Positions 1 to 10,848 of a stretch of DNA of 64,000 nt are shown one piece after another; the first letter of the stretch is position 1, and each line of letters opens with the position of its first letter. This stretch comes from Ganoderma boninense (Eukaryota > Basidiomycota > Agaricomycetes > Polyporales > Polyporaceae), in NCBI GenBank assembly GCA_002900995.3, contig CM035309.1, forward strand, positions 2,362,389 through 2,426,388, read 5' to 3'. The translations under genes and the position numbers were made by a program. The notes beneath the pieces are model-generated. The model was not told the origin of the DNA, made no database searches, and saw only the letters and a list, made by a program, of their open reading frames with translations.

Positions 1-1
1 C

Positions 2-421
2 GGTGACCTCGCGATCGGCGCGCCCCTTGGCAGCTCCATGCCCTTCTTCATCGCCAACGCCGCCGCTATCACCCTCGAGGACGCCATCATCGCCGTCGGC
101 CGCTGCCTCGGGGTCGCCTCCGACCGTCAGCCCTACACGAAGGAACAGGAGAACGAAGAAGGGGAGGGGAAGAGCAAGGGCAAGGGAAAGGGAAAGGACG
201 GTCCGCCGCCTCCGCGGTGGGCGCGGGTCGTCGGGTACATCTGGGTGTTCGCGTGGTTCTCGTACGCGATGCGGCTGTTCGTCTGGTGGGCCATCCCCCA
301 CGGGATGGGCAAGACCAGGTCGAACGTCGTGCCCATCGAGGTAGTGCGGCGGTTCGCTCCGGAGTCGTTGTGGGTGTCTCTTCCCAGAACTTATTCCGCT
401 CCGTGGTTCGAGTGTAGCTGA
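2..421 (+). CDS. Wax-synthase-domain membrane O-acyltransferase, copy 1 (3' exon only)
   Basis: The reading frame is open from the window edge and ends in TGA at 419-421, so only the C-terminal part of the protein is present. It starts at GDLAIGAPLGS, runs through a hydrophobic helix, a Lys/Gly/Glu-rich charged loop and a second helix (VVGYIWVFAWFSYAMRLFVW), and ends near SAPWFECS. It aligns nearly residue for residue with the last exon of the complete paralog at 1755-3257, including the 3' flank (CTTGATGAAGGCGTCC). The family (wax synthase domain, MBOAT-like) transfers acyl groups to alcohols in the ER membrane; the substrate of this member is unknown. The catalytic His segment lies upstream of the window. 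Identity by paralogy is firm; the specific substrate is not known. Confidence 0.8.
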   Translation, partial: GDLAIGAPLGSSMPFFIANAAAITLEDAIIAVGRCLGVASDRQPYTKEQENEEGEGKSKGKGKGKDGPPPPRWARVVGYIWVFAWFSYAMRLFVWWAIPHGMGKTRSNVVPIEVVRRFAPESLWVSLPRTYSAPWFECS

Positions 422-1754
422 TAGTATTCTGGCTCTAGACTCGGCTTGATGAAGGCGTCCCTGTGATCGCCGCTTCGCCATGTCACGTTGTGGAAGGGAC
501 TTACGAGGAGTTGATGGGCAAGTCGGGGGCGCAATGGTATCCTCATCTTTACCTATCAAGTGATCTCCGATACGATCGTAGACATCCTTCAACCACAGAC
601 CCCCCTAATTCAGGTATAACAGTGTTACCATGGCTGGAAGAGCGAGAGTTCTCTCAGGTACGTTTTGGAGATGCTTTTGTATTTCCTTTTCCGTTCTCTT
701 GTCAACACCGAAGGGGTCCTTCGGTGCACTCGGGCCTGGCGTCCGTGGTGGGAAGGGGTACTGTCCTCTCGGTGGCCCTCTCGGCGTCCAAGCCGTTCGA
801 ATGACCGTCCTCGAGGCTGTGACTGAGCGCGATCGCCTTCGCGATTGCCTGAACTGATATATTGATCACCTCACCCGCTACAGCCTACTTCACCTGTTCG
901 CACCACGAGATCCGCCGTACCAAATTTGAAGGCACCTCAGGCTGCCGGTGTCATCCTGTGAGTGCATGCATGCTCTTCTGGTATATTGACCCGCCATGAC
1001 TGCGACAGCGCCGATTTAGACAACAAGGTCGTGGCATGAGCCTCATCGAGCTCAAGGAGCATGGGAGCGAAGCTGCGGTTGAGGCGGCCGGGAAGCTCAA
1101 GCAGCAAGGCAAGACCTAGGAGTGAACATTACCTTACTGCGTCTTCACATTCTCGCATTCGGTGGGTCTGCTGAAATTACGACGTAGTAAAAAGCCTCGT
1201 CCCGCTGCGCTGCTGGAAGTGGGGAGCGCCTCGGTCGACTTTGCGGAAACGTTGGCGAGGCAGCTGAACCCAGGACGACCGTTTGGCACGCATTCTTCGA
1301 CACGGAGGCGCTTCATTTCTGCAGGCTAGCCTGAATGCCGCCCTCCAGGCGCCAGAGCACCCCGACGGTACGTTACGGTCCTGACGCTTACAGCGTCTCT
1401 CTTACTGATGAATAGCGAAGCCAGCTTATCCATTGCCCACATGAGACGATTGGGTACCGATCTGGAGCCGCAATGTCTTGCAAGAATCCCTCTTTGCACG
1501 GCGCCTGTGATCGTTCTCAGCATCCATGCCATTGCCACACGCAACAGGTGGCATCTTCGAGTAGGGAATGGACAGAATAGGTACCTCGAACTCTCGTTTA
1601 GTACGTCTTCGCTAGCGTCTCTGAGTTTCAGTTGCAGGGCAGAGAATAAACCGACTGCAGCAGGCTCATAAAGCTCTCATTGCTTTGTCCTGATATTCGT
1701 TCCCTGACTTTGGGCCCCACCTTTTTCCAGCTCATCTGACACCCAAATCGCCAA
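422..1754. other. Spacer between the tandem wax synthase genes
   Basis: No complete gene is recognised here. The first 100 bp repeat the 3' flank of the downstream wax synthase copy, as expected for a tandem duplication. A short gene relic at 1036-1119 is listed separately. Short open frames elsewhere show no recognisable protein. Confidence 0.5.
1036..1119 (+). pseudogene. Possible relic of an Obg-like ATPase (OLA1/YchF) C-terminal TGS region
   Basis: A short open frame encodes MSLIELKEHGSEAAVEAAGK followed by LKQQGKT and a stop. The pattern LKEHGSEAAVEAAGKLKQQGK resembles the TGS-domain end of fungal Obg-like ATPase 1. The usual ending after that point, and everything upstream, is missing. 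The resemblance rests on a short stretch remembered from the family, so it may be chance or a fragment of another gene. No conserved neighbours support a functional gene. Confidence 0.35.
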
Positions 1755-3257
1755 ATGAACCAAACAGTACCAGCCGCCGACCCATCTACTCTGTCGCCAT
1801 CCGGGGGCATGCCTCTTCCTCCGGGGCTGCAAACGATAATTCTCTATTTCGTCGTCGGGGTCACAATGGGGATCCGCCCCCGCCCCACTATCCGCTTGAC
1901 CATCAGCGTCCTGCTCGCATACATCTGCTACCGCTCCAGCGTCGCCTGCTCCCGGACCGCCTCCGTCAGCAATTCCATGGCAGGCTACAGATTGGGTGGC
2001 GCTTTCGGTAGTATTCTCCTCACGATCCCCCTCCTCCTGTGGCTTGACGACCCCATGAAGTGGCGGTATCGGGACGAAGCTGCCTCCCCCGAGACATATC
2101 CACTCTGGAAACGCATCTACTACGCCATGTGCATCATATTCAACTTCCGTTCGATCGGCTGGAGCACGCAGGTCGCCAACGTCCCCGCCCCGACCACAAA
2201 GAGCCGGGCCGTCTTCCTGCGGCAGGCCGCCGTCGCCTGGGTCAAGGCAGTACTCGTCGCAGATCTCGCGCAGACATACATGGAGCTGCAGCCACTATTC
2301 GACCTGCAGGGCACGCCAGCATTCCCGACGGGGGTTCGCGGGTACGTCATGTCGTGCGCGTGCCTGCTAGCGTACGGGACTTGGGCCTACGCGAACATTC
2401 GGGTGCAGTACCTCGCGCGCTCGTGTGCGTCGCGACGGGCCTGGGAGCCGCTGCCGATCCGGAGATGTGGCCGGACATGAACGGGAAGTGGGCGGACGCG
2501 TACACCGTGCGGCGGTTCTGGGGGTGCGTCGTGTCATGTTTGCATGCAATTCGGGCCAGGACGCGTTCGCTGAGCTGACCCGTGGATTTAAACCGGCCAT
2601 TCCACCTGTCCTTGCAGACGGACGTGGCATCAAAACGTTCGGCGGGTGAGTCGCGCGTCGTCCCGATCCTACTCACGCAGTGCCATCCTTGCTCACGGGG
2701 ACCCGGGCTCAATCGCGCGCGTTCAATAGCACCTGTCGGTATGCGGCAAGGCAGTCGCAGCGGCGCTCGGGTTCAGGAAGGGCACGAACGCCTCGTCGTA
2801 CACGCAGCTGTACGTCGCGTTCTTCCTCTCCGGGGCCTTCCACTGCTTTGGCGACTTCGCGATCGGCGCGCCCCTCGGCAGCTCGCTGCCCTTCTTCGTC
2901 GCCAAAGCCGCCGCTATCACCTTCGAGGACGCCGTCATCGCCGTCGGCCGCCGCCTCGGGATCGCCTCTGGTGGCCAGCCCTCCGCGAACACAGAAGAGA
3001 ACGAAAACAGCAAAGAGAAGAAAAAGGGAAAGGAGGGCCCGCCGCCTCGACAGTGGGCGCGGGTCGTCGGGTACGTGTGGGTGTTCGCGTGGTTCTCGTA
3101 CGCGCTGCGGCTGTTCGTCTGGTGGACCGTTCCCTACGGGGTGGGCAAGACCAGGTCGAACGTCGTGTCCTTCGAGGTGGTGCGGCGGCTTGCTCCGGAG
3201 TCGTTGTGGGTACCCGTTCCTGCACTTTACTCGGCTCCGCGGTTCGAGTGTGACTAA
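1755..3257 (+). CDS. Wax-synthase-domain membrane O-acyltransferase, copy 2 (apparent frameshift in exon 1)
   Basis: Three exons can be placed: 1755-2523, 2618-2645 and 2730-3257. Splicing at GT 2524/AG 2617 and GT 2646/AG 2729 rebuilds the family block RRFWGRTWHQNVRRHLS, followed by GAFHCFGDFAIG with the conserved His, several membrane helices and the same tail as copy 1. The protein starts MNQTVPAADPST with N-terminal helices. Within exon 1 the frame changes near 2412-2420, in a CGCGCGC run: the first part reads to about YANIRVQYLA, while ATGLGAAADPEMWPDMNGKW, which the family expects, lies in another frame. This is either a real frameshift, making the gene non-functional, or a slippage or sequencing error. 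An intron at 2404-2465 is possible but would remove family-typical sequence. It probably acts as an ER-membrane acyl transferase. Confidence 0.82.
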
Positions 3258-3721
3258 AGAATGTTCGCTTTAGACTCAGCTTGATGAAGGCGTCCCTGTG
3301 ATTGTCGCTCCGCCGGACCTAAGGCCTAAGGCCTAGGTGTGCAAGGAAGGGTCCTGACGAATGTTGGATGTTGGACAGTGGAGCAGTGGTGTCATCTTTG
3401 CCTGTCAACTCATCGCGGCATACATTCCTGAATTCAAACTCACCATGACTGGCATGGAATTCGAACAGGAGCCCAGCGAGATGACACTTCCACAGACAGA
3501 ACCAGTAATTTGTCCTAAAAGCAAAGTGCACATAGGCTCGGAGAGACTCCGACTTCACAAACCGTACCTATCGCGGAATCCAACGCACACGCACACACTA
3601 AAAGTTAGCCCTGCCCAAACCATGCTGGTATACTTTGCGAGCTCTTAGGCAGCTCCACATAATTTACAAAAAAATACAACACGATCCCGCGTCTTATCTT
3701 CGGAAGAAATACAACGCATGT
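3258..3721. other. 3' flank of wax synthase copy 2 up to the gap
   Basis: No gene was recognised. The first part duplicates the 3' flank of copy 1. A small direct repeat (three TAAGGCC-like words) lies at about 3318-3336. Confidence 0.5.
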
Positions 3722-3821
3722 NNNNNNNNNNNNNNNNNNNNNNNNNNNNNNNNNNNNNNNNNNNNNNNNNNNNNNNNNNNNNNNNNNNNNNNNNNNNNNN
3801 NNNNNNNNNNNNNNNNNNNNN
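3722..3821. other. Assembly gap (100 N)
   Basis: Exactly 100 N, the conventional filler for a scaffold gap of unknown size. It cuts the glycerol dehydrogenase gene on its right, so the true missing length must be at least the rest of that gene if it is intact. Confidence 0.99.
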
Positions 3822-4220
3822 GACGGTCTTGGCGGTGTCGCTCGTCTTCCCGCCCCCGAGCGCGATGACGAAGTCCGCGGAGGCGGCCCGCGCGAGGACG
3901 GCGATGCGCGCGATCTCCTCGCGCGTCGCCTCGCCGCCGAACACCGCGCGGTGCACTTTGAACGCGGCTTTCTCCAGCGCGCTCACGAGATCCTTGCCCG
4001 CTGGGGAGACAAGAGTAAGCGGTGATCAGCTTGGGCGGAATGGGAGGCGATGGGCGTATCTGTGCGCACCGATGCACCACACGACGTCGTCGCAGATGAG
4101 CAGTGGCGCCTTCCCGAGCGGGCCCAGGTACTTCGCCGCGTTCTGGATGGCGTAGGGGCCTTGGACGTACTTGGAGGGGGACCGGAAGAGGCGTTCGGTG
4201 ACATTGTTCGGGTTGACCAT
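3822..4220 (-). CDS. Glycerol dehydrogenase (iron-containing ADH family), N-terminal part, copy 1
   Basis: Reverse-strand gene. Exon 1 (4220-4070) starts MVNPNNVTERLFRSPSKYVQ and reads AAKYLGPLGKAPLLICDDVV. A GT...AG intron (4069-4001) follows. Exon 2 (4000-3822) carries the cofactor-binding motif GGGKTSDTAKTV just before the gap. Family members oxidise glycerol to dihydroxyacetone with NAD and a divalent metal in the cytosol. The metal-binding Asp and His residues lie beyond the gap. Copy 2 at 54516-55407 is longer and closely similar. A Cys replaces a Gly in VVW(C/G)IG at the exon 1/intron border relative to copy 2. It is duplicated together with the neighbouring DUF6534 genes. Confidence 0.85.
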
Positions 4221-4914
4221 CTTCAGCGATGGATGATGTTCAGTTCAGCGGTGGGCAGGAACTGGGATGTGGGAGTTTGAGAGATGGGATGTAGGGCGGA
4301 GCACTCAGGGCGCCGTAGATACCTGCGGGCCTGAGGAAGAGGAACCTTGACCAGATGTGTTGTGGGCAAGGTCATGCCGTGGTGTCATCTGATCGTCCAC
4401 TTCCCCATCCTTCCCCTTCCTTGCCCTGGCTGAATCTAGCATGCACGAGTATGCAGCCCGGATGAGAGCGCTCTCCCACCAGGCTTTTGATCTTCGTGCA
4501 AAAGCTCGACCCCGGCTCAACTGCGTTGGAGAACCATCACCACTTCGAGATATATGCGGCCTTCGCGCATATGTATGCCGTGATACCTGCCAGTATATGA
4601 CTCTCAGGGTCCCGTCGTCTCCGAGCAAGATTTTGTCCACCCGATCGTTGTCGACATGAACTGTTGCAGAGTATGCTAGCATCTAATCCCGTAGATCATG
4701 TTTCTCTGAAGGCTCATCATACAGTGCCCGGACCTGGCGCAGCCCTGTCCCCCGAAGATGTGTAGTATCAGTTTCCGCGCTCGCGCTCGCTTCCCGGTCG
4801 TGTAGTGAAAAAACAAGATACAAAATCAAAATCCTGCCCACCAACAACGTTCCCCAGCATCTCCAGCTCCTCGTCGCCTCAGCCATCTTGCTTCCCATCC
4901 CGTCCGCGACGCCG
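4221..4914. other. Spacer upstream of glycerol dehydrogenase copy 1
   Basis: No gene was seen. It holds the promoter side of the reverse-strand dehydrogenase gene and the 3' flank of the next reverse-strand gene. It is recognisably the same sequence as 55408-56046, with many differences, so it belongs to the segmental duplication. Long frames here are not supported by any family. Confidence 0.5.
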
Positions 4915-7059
4915 TCAGTGAAAGCCCCCATAACCCCCCTTCTCCTCCGTGCCGCCCCACGGGTTCGTGAAATCGGGCTTGTCGCCCCGCTGCGAAGCGG
5001 CGACCCTCGGTGGGGGGCGCACGCTGGCGCGCGGCACGTTCCAGAGCGTGGATTTGTCTGCGAACTGCGCCCCCTCGAGCGTGACCGACGCGAAGGACGC
5101 CGAGAGGAAGAACTCCATGCCGCGGAGTTCTCGCGAGTTGAGTCTGGGGGACGCCGCAGCGATTCGGTTGAATGGTTAGCGTCGCGACAACGTCCGTGGA
5201 TGATACATAGCGCAAGGACAGGGACGTACACGGCGAGCAGCGAGTTGGCGTACACTGCACGAGGGGTAGATCAGCATCGTTCAGCAGAGAAATGATTAAT
5301 GACGACTTACGTCGTACAGAAATAATGCTGAAAACGGAATATAGCAAGCTGCTTGGGAGTGTCAAGGCCTGTGCAGCTCGTTAACTAGCGATTTACAGAA
5401 GAAGCACAGAGGCGAGGCTCACCAGAACGAACGAAATAAGGTTGAACAACCTGGTTCGGTGTGAGCCACTGGTCTCGATGGCAGTAGAGAGCAATCGTCA
5501 AGTCTCGTACGCTGTGGCTAACCCTGCTGCACGGTAAATGGCTGGAAGGACGAAAACGACGACAATACACGTACCAGAGTTGACGACATAGAGCTGTATA
5601 ACGTCGAGTCCAGATTCCGAACCGCTTCAATCCAACCTCGCATCAGCCCCATGGCTTCATACTTCTCAACATTGGGAACGACCTACCGAGGCTGTGTAGC
5701 TCTCTGTTCTCGAAAGGCTCGAACAAGGACAATAGTCAACGCCGTGTCCGCGATGGCTGCTATGGCAAGAGCCGCTCCATTGAACACCTAGTTCGAGGCA
5801 ATGACGGTAAGCCACTTTCGCTTCGAGGGACGGCGAGCGGTGCCCACTCACAGCGATGGTAGCAGTCTTATCCTTTTTATTGGAGAACCTTCAGGAACAT
5901 GTGTGTCAGTGACACCTTGCTTCCGAAGCGTGCATCTGAATGACATACGAGACCGCCGTGGCAGCTAGTTTCACGACATAGTGTGAGTGAACCTAACATC
6001 TTGTTCACACTGTGGCGAGTATGGCTTACCTATTGCGAAGCCAAGCTCGGCGACAAACGCAACGGCCTGCAAACAGTTGCGGGGTGGGTCTCACACGAAA
6101 ACAAGTATCAGCACGCACCGTGACTTTAGCGAGGATACGTTGGCGTGGTCCGACTGCATATCTCCATCAGCCCGCCTCCAAGTGTACGCAAGAAGGAAAG
6201 ACCCACTGAGGGACACACGACGGATGAAGAATCTGTGAAGGCTATGGTCAACCCCATGCAACGTATCGCCAGGCAAAATCACTGACATTTGCGAGACAAC
6301 CACGACGAAGCCCTGCGAAGCAGTTGGTACATCAGATGCATTTCGAGGATGTGGAACACGCACGCTGATGGCGGGAAGGATCTGGGCAAATCCGTTAACT
6401 GCCATCAATACGGGTATAAGACAGACTGCGCGGCCCACCAATACTCACCGATGACGACCTAAAGGCATGATTTGGTTTCAACTCAACAAGGGCTCCACAT
6501 GGGGTAGAATCCTTTACGTACCATACAAGGTGCTTGAAGTTGCTGGGGTCAGCGTAGCTCGAAATGAGGTAATGGAAGCTTATTTTGCGACAAGGTCAGT
6601 GATGCCTTTCCGGAGAATTCAGCCTTTGAAGTCCAAGCTTACGGTGTGTGCATATTGGCAACGACATGCAATGTTTCAAATATCCTATAACGGATCGCCG
6701 ATGAGTCCGCGTCTCCCCAGTCAAGAACGACACACTGGCAGCCTACATCACTAGAATGACCTATATCTCGGGCGTGTAAGCCGCCGAACACCGCCATGCA
6801 ACATGCAAAGGGACTCACTAGCAGTCTAATGTATGCGGCATCGGTTGGAAACGAGCGAATATAGCGGTACGCCTGGTGCACGCTCAGACCATATAGACTG
6901 GCACGGCAGCTAACATATGAGCACACGACGAGCCAAAACGAGGGCACATGATACGCACAAGATCCCAACAAACACGCCGACGAGAAAGATTCCAAACTGC
7001 GAAACTTTGTGCTCGGTGGACTCATCCAGTGAGGCCAGGGCCGGGGAGCCTGAGGACAT
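4915..7059 (-). CDS. DUF6534-like seven-TM membrane protein, array gene A1
   Basis: Reverse-strand multi-exon gene. The start is at 7059 (MSSGSPALASLDESTEHKV), followed by the first helix FGIFLVGVFVGIL. Exon 2 (about 6890-6820) reads LYGLSVHQAYRYIRSFPTDA, the signature start of this fungal family. Later exons include FETLHVVANMHT (about 6650), FFIRRVSLS (about 6220), VQLYVINSG-type sequence and VYANSLLAV followed by LNSRELRGMEFF (about 5110). The tail ends in NPWGGTEEKGGYGGFH at 4915. The order matches DUF6534 proteins: seven helices, then the NSLLAxLNSR motif and a cytoplasmic tail. The function of the family is unknown. Exact exon limits between about 5120 and 6800 were not all resolved. 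Confidence 0.75.
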
Positions 7060-7794
7060 GGTGGGAGGTTGAAACGTTGAACAGCGGGAACACCGCTCAA
7101 GGACAGCGCGTCCGCTGTGATATGTACCCCTTTCCCTCCATCTTCCATCTGCCAGAATGTGGGCGTGTACTGAGAAGAGACCGCTTCGCTGGTGTGCAGA
7201 ATGCCAGGACGTTGTTGGGGAGACCTGATTGACCACTGCCACCCCGGTGCCACCGTCAGCTTCGCGTGATATACGCCGCTACATGGCCCCGGGCTCGGAT
7301 CTACGCACCCCAAATACACACCGTCGCCGTAGAGGCAAACGGATTGTCGAACCTAAACGGCCCGCCGCCGCTATGTCCGACCGCTGTACGGAAGTGAGTG
7401 CAACCAAAGAGAGCTAAGACGCTTCGGGGCGGCCAAAGCAGAAGTCTGTGCAAGCGCTTCTCACGAAGCATCGTCGAGGCGCCTTGAGATGCGCCGGCGT
7501 TGTGATCCAGGTCCAGCGAAGAACGATATCACTTGCCACATAAGGGTATTCTTGTATTACACACACACCAAGGGGCGGATATCTCGGAGCTCGACCCATA
7601 GATGCGCGGAGAGAAACATGAAAGATAAGGGAAGTCAAGCAAAACGTCCCGCGTTCACTGGCAGGTGCTGCCAGAGGGCTGCTGAGGCCCAGTCCTGTAC
7701 ATCCCGAGCTCGCAAAACCAGTTGTCACCCACCATGCCCACTGCTGAACCTTAGGCTGACCAGTTGCCCACCTGCCCAATCAGTCGAAGCCCTT
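7060..7794. other. Spacer between DUF6534 genes A1 and A2
   Basis: No gene was recognised. From about 7106 onward the sequence is nearly identical to the block starting at about 58277. Short frames on either strand match no family. Confidence 0.5.
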
Positions 7795-10005
7795 CTATCC
7801 TTCATAGCCGCCATAGTATCTGCCATATCCTAACTTCTTCGTGCCTTCCGAAACCGGGATCCAAGGATCCGAGATCTGGGTGTCTTCGCCACGCAAAACA
7901 GCCGCTTGCACTCTCGGGAGGAGCTGCGGGGGCCTCACCCTGGGCACGTTCCAGAGTGCGGACTTGTCCGCGAACTGCGCGCCTTCGACCATGATCGGCG
8001 TGGAGGATGACGAGACGAGGAACTCCATTCCGCGGAGCTCTCGCGAGTTGAGCCTGTAAATGGGGTAGCATTTTAGCGGTGAGTGGTCAGCTTCCCTCGG
8101 CGCTGGTGGCCCACGAAGCGATGGCGGGGACATACACGGCTAGCAGAGAATTGGCGTACACTGGATGATCAAGGGATTAGACGGGGTCACTGCGCGATGA
8201 GGAACAGGGAACGTTATCGTTGACGTACACCTCACAGAGATGACTGCGAAAGCCGAATATAGCAGATTCACTGAGCCAAAAGGCTCAGACACGGCCTATG
8301 CGATTTCAAAGTTGGTACGAATCGACAGTCAGTTCAAAAGAGTCTAGAGGCATTCGCTTACTAGGATGAAGGAGATAAGGTTGAATGTCCTAGTTAAGCA
8401 TGAGACACGATCAATGTTGAAAACGACCGTACGATCTCGTACCCAGTGGCTACTCCTACGATACGTTGAGCAACCATGAACAGGGACGCAGACACATGAT
8501 GTAGATCATTAGAACACGTACCAGAGTTGATGACATACAGCTGTATGACATCGATCATGGATTCCGAATCGCTGAAACTTGCGTTAGCTTTTCGCTGTAC
8601 TGCTACCCGAGGCCTGTAATGCGATTGACTCACCGAGGCTTTGCAGCTCTTTCAGCTCGGAACGCTCGAAAGAGTGCAATTGTCAACGCCGTGTCTGCGA
8701 AGCCTGCCACGACGAGAGACGCTCCGCTGAGCAGCTGTTCGCAAGAACTGTCGGCAAGCTTGCTTCGAGAAAAGGAAGCATGCCCACTCACGGACACAGT
8801 GCCAGGTTTACCATTTATGTCAGAAAATCTTCAGGGGCTGTCAGAGGCCAGTCTGTTTCAAGATGAACAACGAAATAACGTACGAGATAATCGCGGCAGC
8901 TAGTACGCCGATCCAGAGTTAGGTCTCGTGTGACCGCGTCAGGGTGAGCATGGCGTACCTGTTGCAAACCCCAGTCCGGCGACGAGCGAAATTGCCTGCA
9001 AGCAGCTGCAGAGAAGATCAGAGGACACATGGTTGGAATACGCACAACTACTATTGCCATGACTCGCTGGTGTGGTCCAACTGGGCATCTGCATCAGTAT
9101 GCCTGACAGCATGCGCGATGAAAGATGACACACTCAAGGACACGCGGCGAATGAAAAAGCTGTGACGGCCCGGGATGAGGGTCAGCACATATCAACGATA
9201 GCACGACCTGAAGCAAAAATCTCAGACATTTGCGAGACGAGTACTATAGCTGCCTGTCTCATTGCAGTCAGAACCTTGGGATTCACTACAAGGAAGAGAG
9301 TACCCACACCAATGGCAGGAGTAATCTGGTACAGGTCCAGCCATGTTAGTTGGATTCCATCGCTGAGGTGCAGACAGAGACCCGTGCTTACTGCTGACGA
9401 CCTACAACACGTTCCATTCTACTCAGTTGGGGTTCAGACGGAGGAAAAGCCGAATTATATATACCACACAAAGTGTCTGAGAGCCTTGACGTTGCTGTAA
9501 TTCGAAACCAAGTAATAGAAGCTATCCGCGAAAGGTGGGCAGTCATCAGTATGCAAGGCGTTGCGATATGAAACCTCAGCTCACGACGCGTGCATGTTCG
9601 TCAAGACATGAAGCGTTTCCAATAACCTGGTACAGGTCGCTCCTTGAGTCCAACGTCCCCCACTTGAAGACAAACTGCGATCTTACATAACTAAGATGAC
9701 CTAAGTCCCACCAGTGTCAACGTCCGGACACCAGCAAAGAATAGGGAAATGACACTTACTAGCAGCCGAATGTATCCAGCATCCGATTGAAAGTTGCGAA
9801 CGTAGCGGTACGCCTGGTGGAAGCTCACACCATAAAGCCTGCATCGGCGGTCGACATATGAGCACATGATGAACGGCAGCCTGAGGAGTGAGACGTACAG
9901 TATGCCGACGAACACCCCGATGAGAAAATTTCCTTGTCCGGAGACTAGTTCAGCTTGAGGATGTCTAGGGACTAAGGCCCTCTCAGCCAGTGAGAGGAAG
10001 GGCAT
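7795..10005 (-). CDS. DUF6534-like seven-TM membrane protein, array gene A2
   Basis: Reverse-strand multi-exon gene, near-identical to B2 (58981-61192). The start at 10005 gives MPFLSLAERALVPRHPQAEL, then GNFLIGVFVGIL. Splicing to an exon at about 9836 adds LYGVSFHQAYRYVRNFQSDA, the family signature. Further segments are LLETLHVLTNMHA (about 9600), YYLVSNYSNVKAL (about 9500), LTWLDLYQITPAIGVGTLFL (about 9320), FFIRRVSLS (about 9150), IQLYVINSG (about 8545) and VYANSLLAV (about 8150). The last exon holds LNSRELRGMEF and ends KKLGYGRYYGGYEG. The layout fits an extracellular N terminus, seven helices and a cytoplasmic tail. The role is unknown. Its upstream flank is cut 475 bp from the start codon by the large insertion. 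Confidence 0.78.
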
Positions 10006-10480
10006 GGCGGGAGGAAACGTGGGGAACCACTGCTCACAGACTCCGTGTCCGCCTTAATATTCCCTCTCTCCCATCCGCCATCTCCTATCTGCCATGTTGC
10101 AGATGCGTAAAGAGAAGGAATGGTAGAAATGGTGTGGATGGTGTGCGCCATGGTGGCAAGTTGTCGGAAAGGCCTGACCATCCACGCCACGGTCAGCATC
10201 TTGCGATGGACAGCGTTGTATTGCCCGGATTGGATTGGGACTTACCTTGACCTGACGTAGACACCATCATCGCAGACACAAACACATTGTCGAACCTAAA
10301 CTCCATGTCCGACTGCAATGCGGTGCGAGTCAGAACAATGAAGAGAGCAGCTCGTCCGAGTTGCGAAGCGCAAGCGTGCTTCCCACGGATGACCGTTACA
10401 GGCGCCTCGAAATGAGGTGGAATTGTGGTGCAGCCAAGAGCAACATCATGAGGAAGGGTATCCTTCTAATATACATACTA
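10006..10480. other. Upstream flank of A2 ending at the insertion edge
   Basis: No gene was recognised. It is nearly identical to 61193-61668 and stops at ...ATACATACTA, after which the two copies part completely. Confidence 0.7.
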
Positions 10481-10488
10481 TAGGTAGG

Positions 10489-10511
10489 GCCCTCCGGGCA
10501 AGCCTGGCCAC
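10489..10511. repeat. Left-end subterminal inverted repeat and hairpin of the insertion
   Basis: A small hairpin GCCC-TCC-GGGC (10489-10499) is followed two bases later by GCCTGGCCAC (10502-10511). The latter is the exact inverse of GTGGCCAGGC at the right end (53918-53927). Here the repeat is 21 bp inside the edge; at the right it is one base inside. Confidence 0.6.
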
Positions 10512-10848
10512 GTGTGCGTAGAGTATATGTTGTGAATGTATTGCTGAAGTAGGGTAATGTATGTAGATGTTACACGGTACGATTTGAGATGAGGCGTGGC
10601 GGTGGCATTGCTGATGGTAAGTGCCAGGAGATGGTACCATAAGGGCAAGGTAAAGAGGTCCATAGGAGTGAGGAAGTGTAGATTCGCATTGAAACTGGTA
10701 TGTATACAGAGAGACATTCGTACATGATAAGGAACGACGGTCGCTATGGTGCACAAGGGTTGTAAAGCGGTGTACGAGAGTGAAAAGAAGAAATGTCGTG
10801 AGAAGTGCGGGCAGTTGATGGGAGGAAGGGGGAATAGTGGGACTGAAA

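Larger units (their letters stand above)
7106..10480. repeat. High-identity segmental duplication, copy 1
   Basis: By eye this block matches 58277-61668 with only scattered substitutions and small indels over about 3.4 kb, including non-coding spacers. Left of about 7106 the similarity to the other copy drops sharply. It ends exactly at the left edge of the 43-kb insertion. Confidence 0.85.

Noticed and set aside
2404..2465. Intron instead of a frameshift in wax synthase copy 2
   Set aside because: GT and AG are present and phase would fit, but the removed bases encode ATGLGAAADPE, which matches the family, so a frameshift is more likely.
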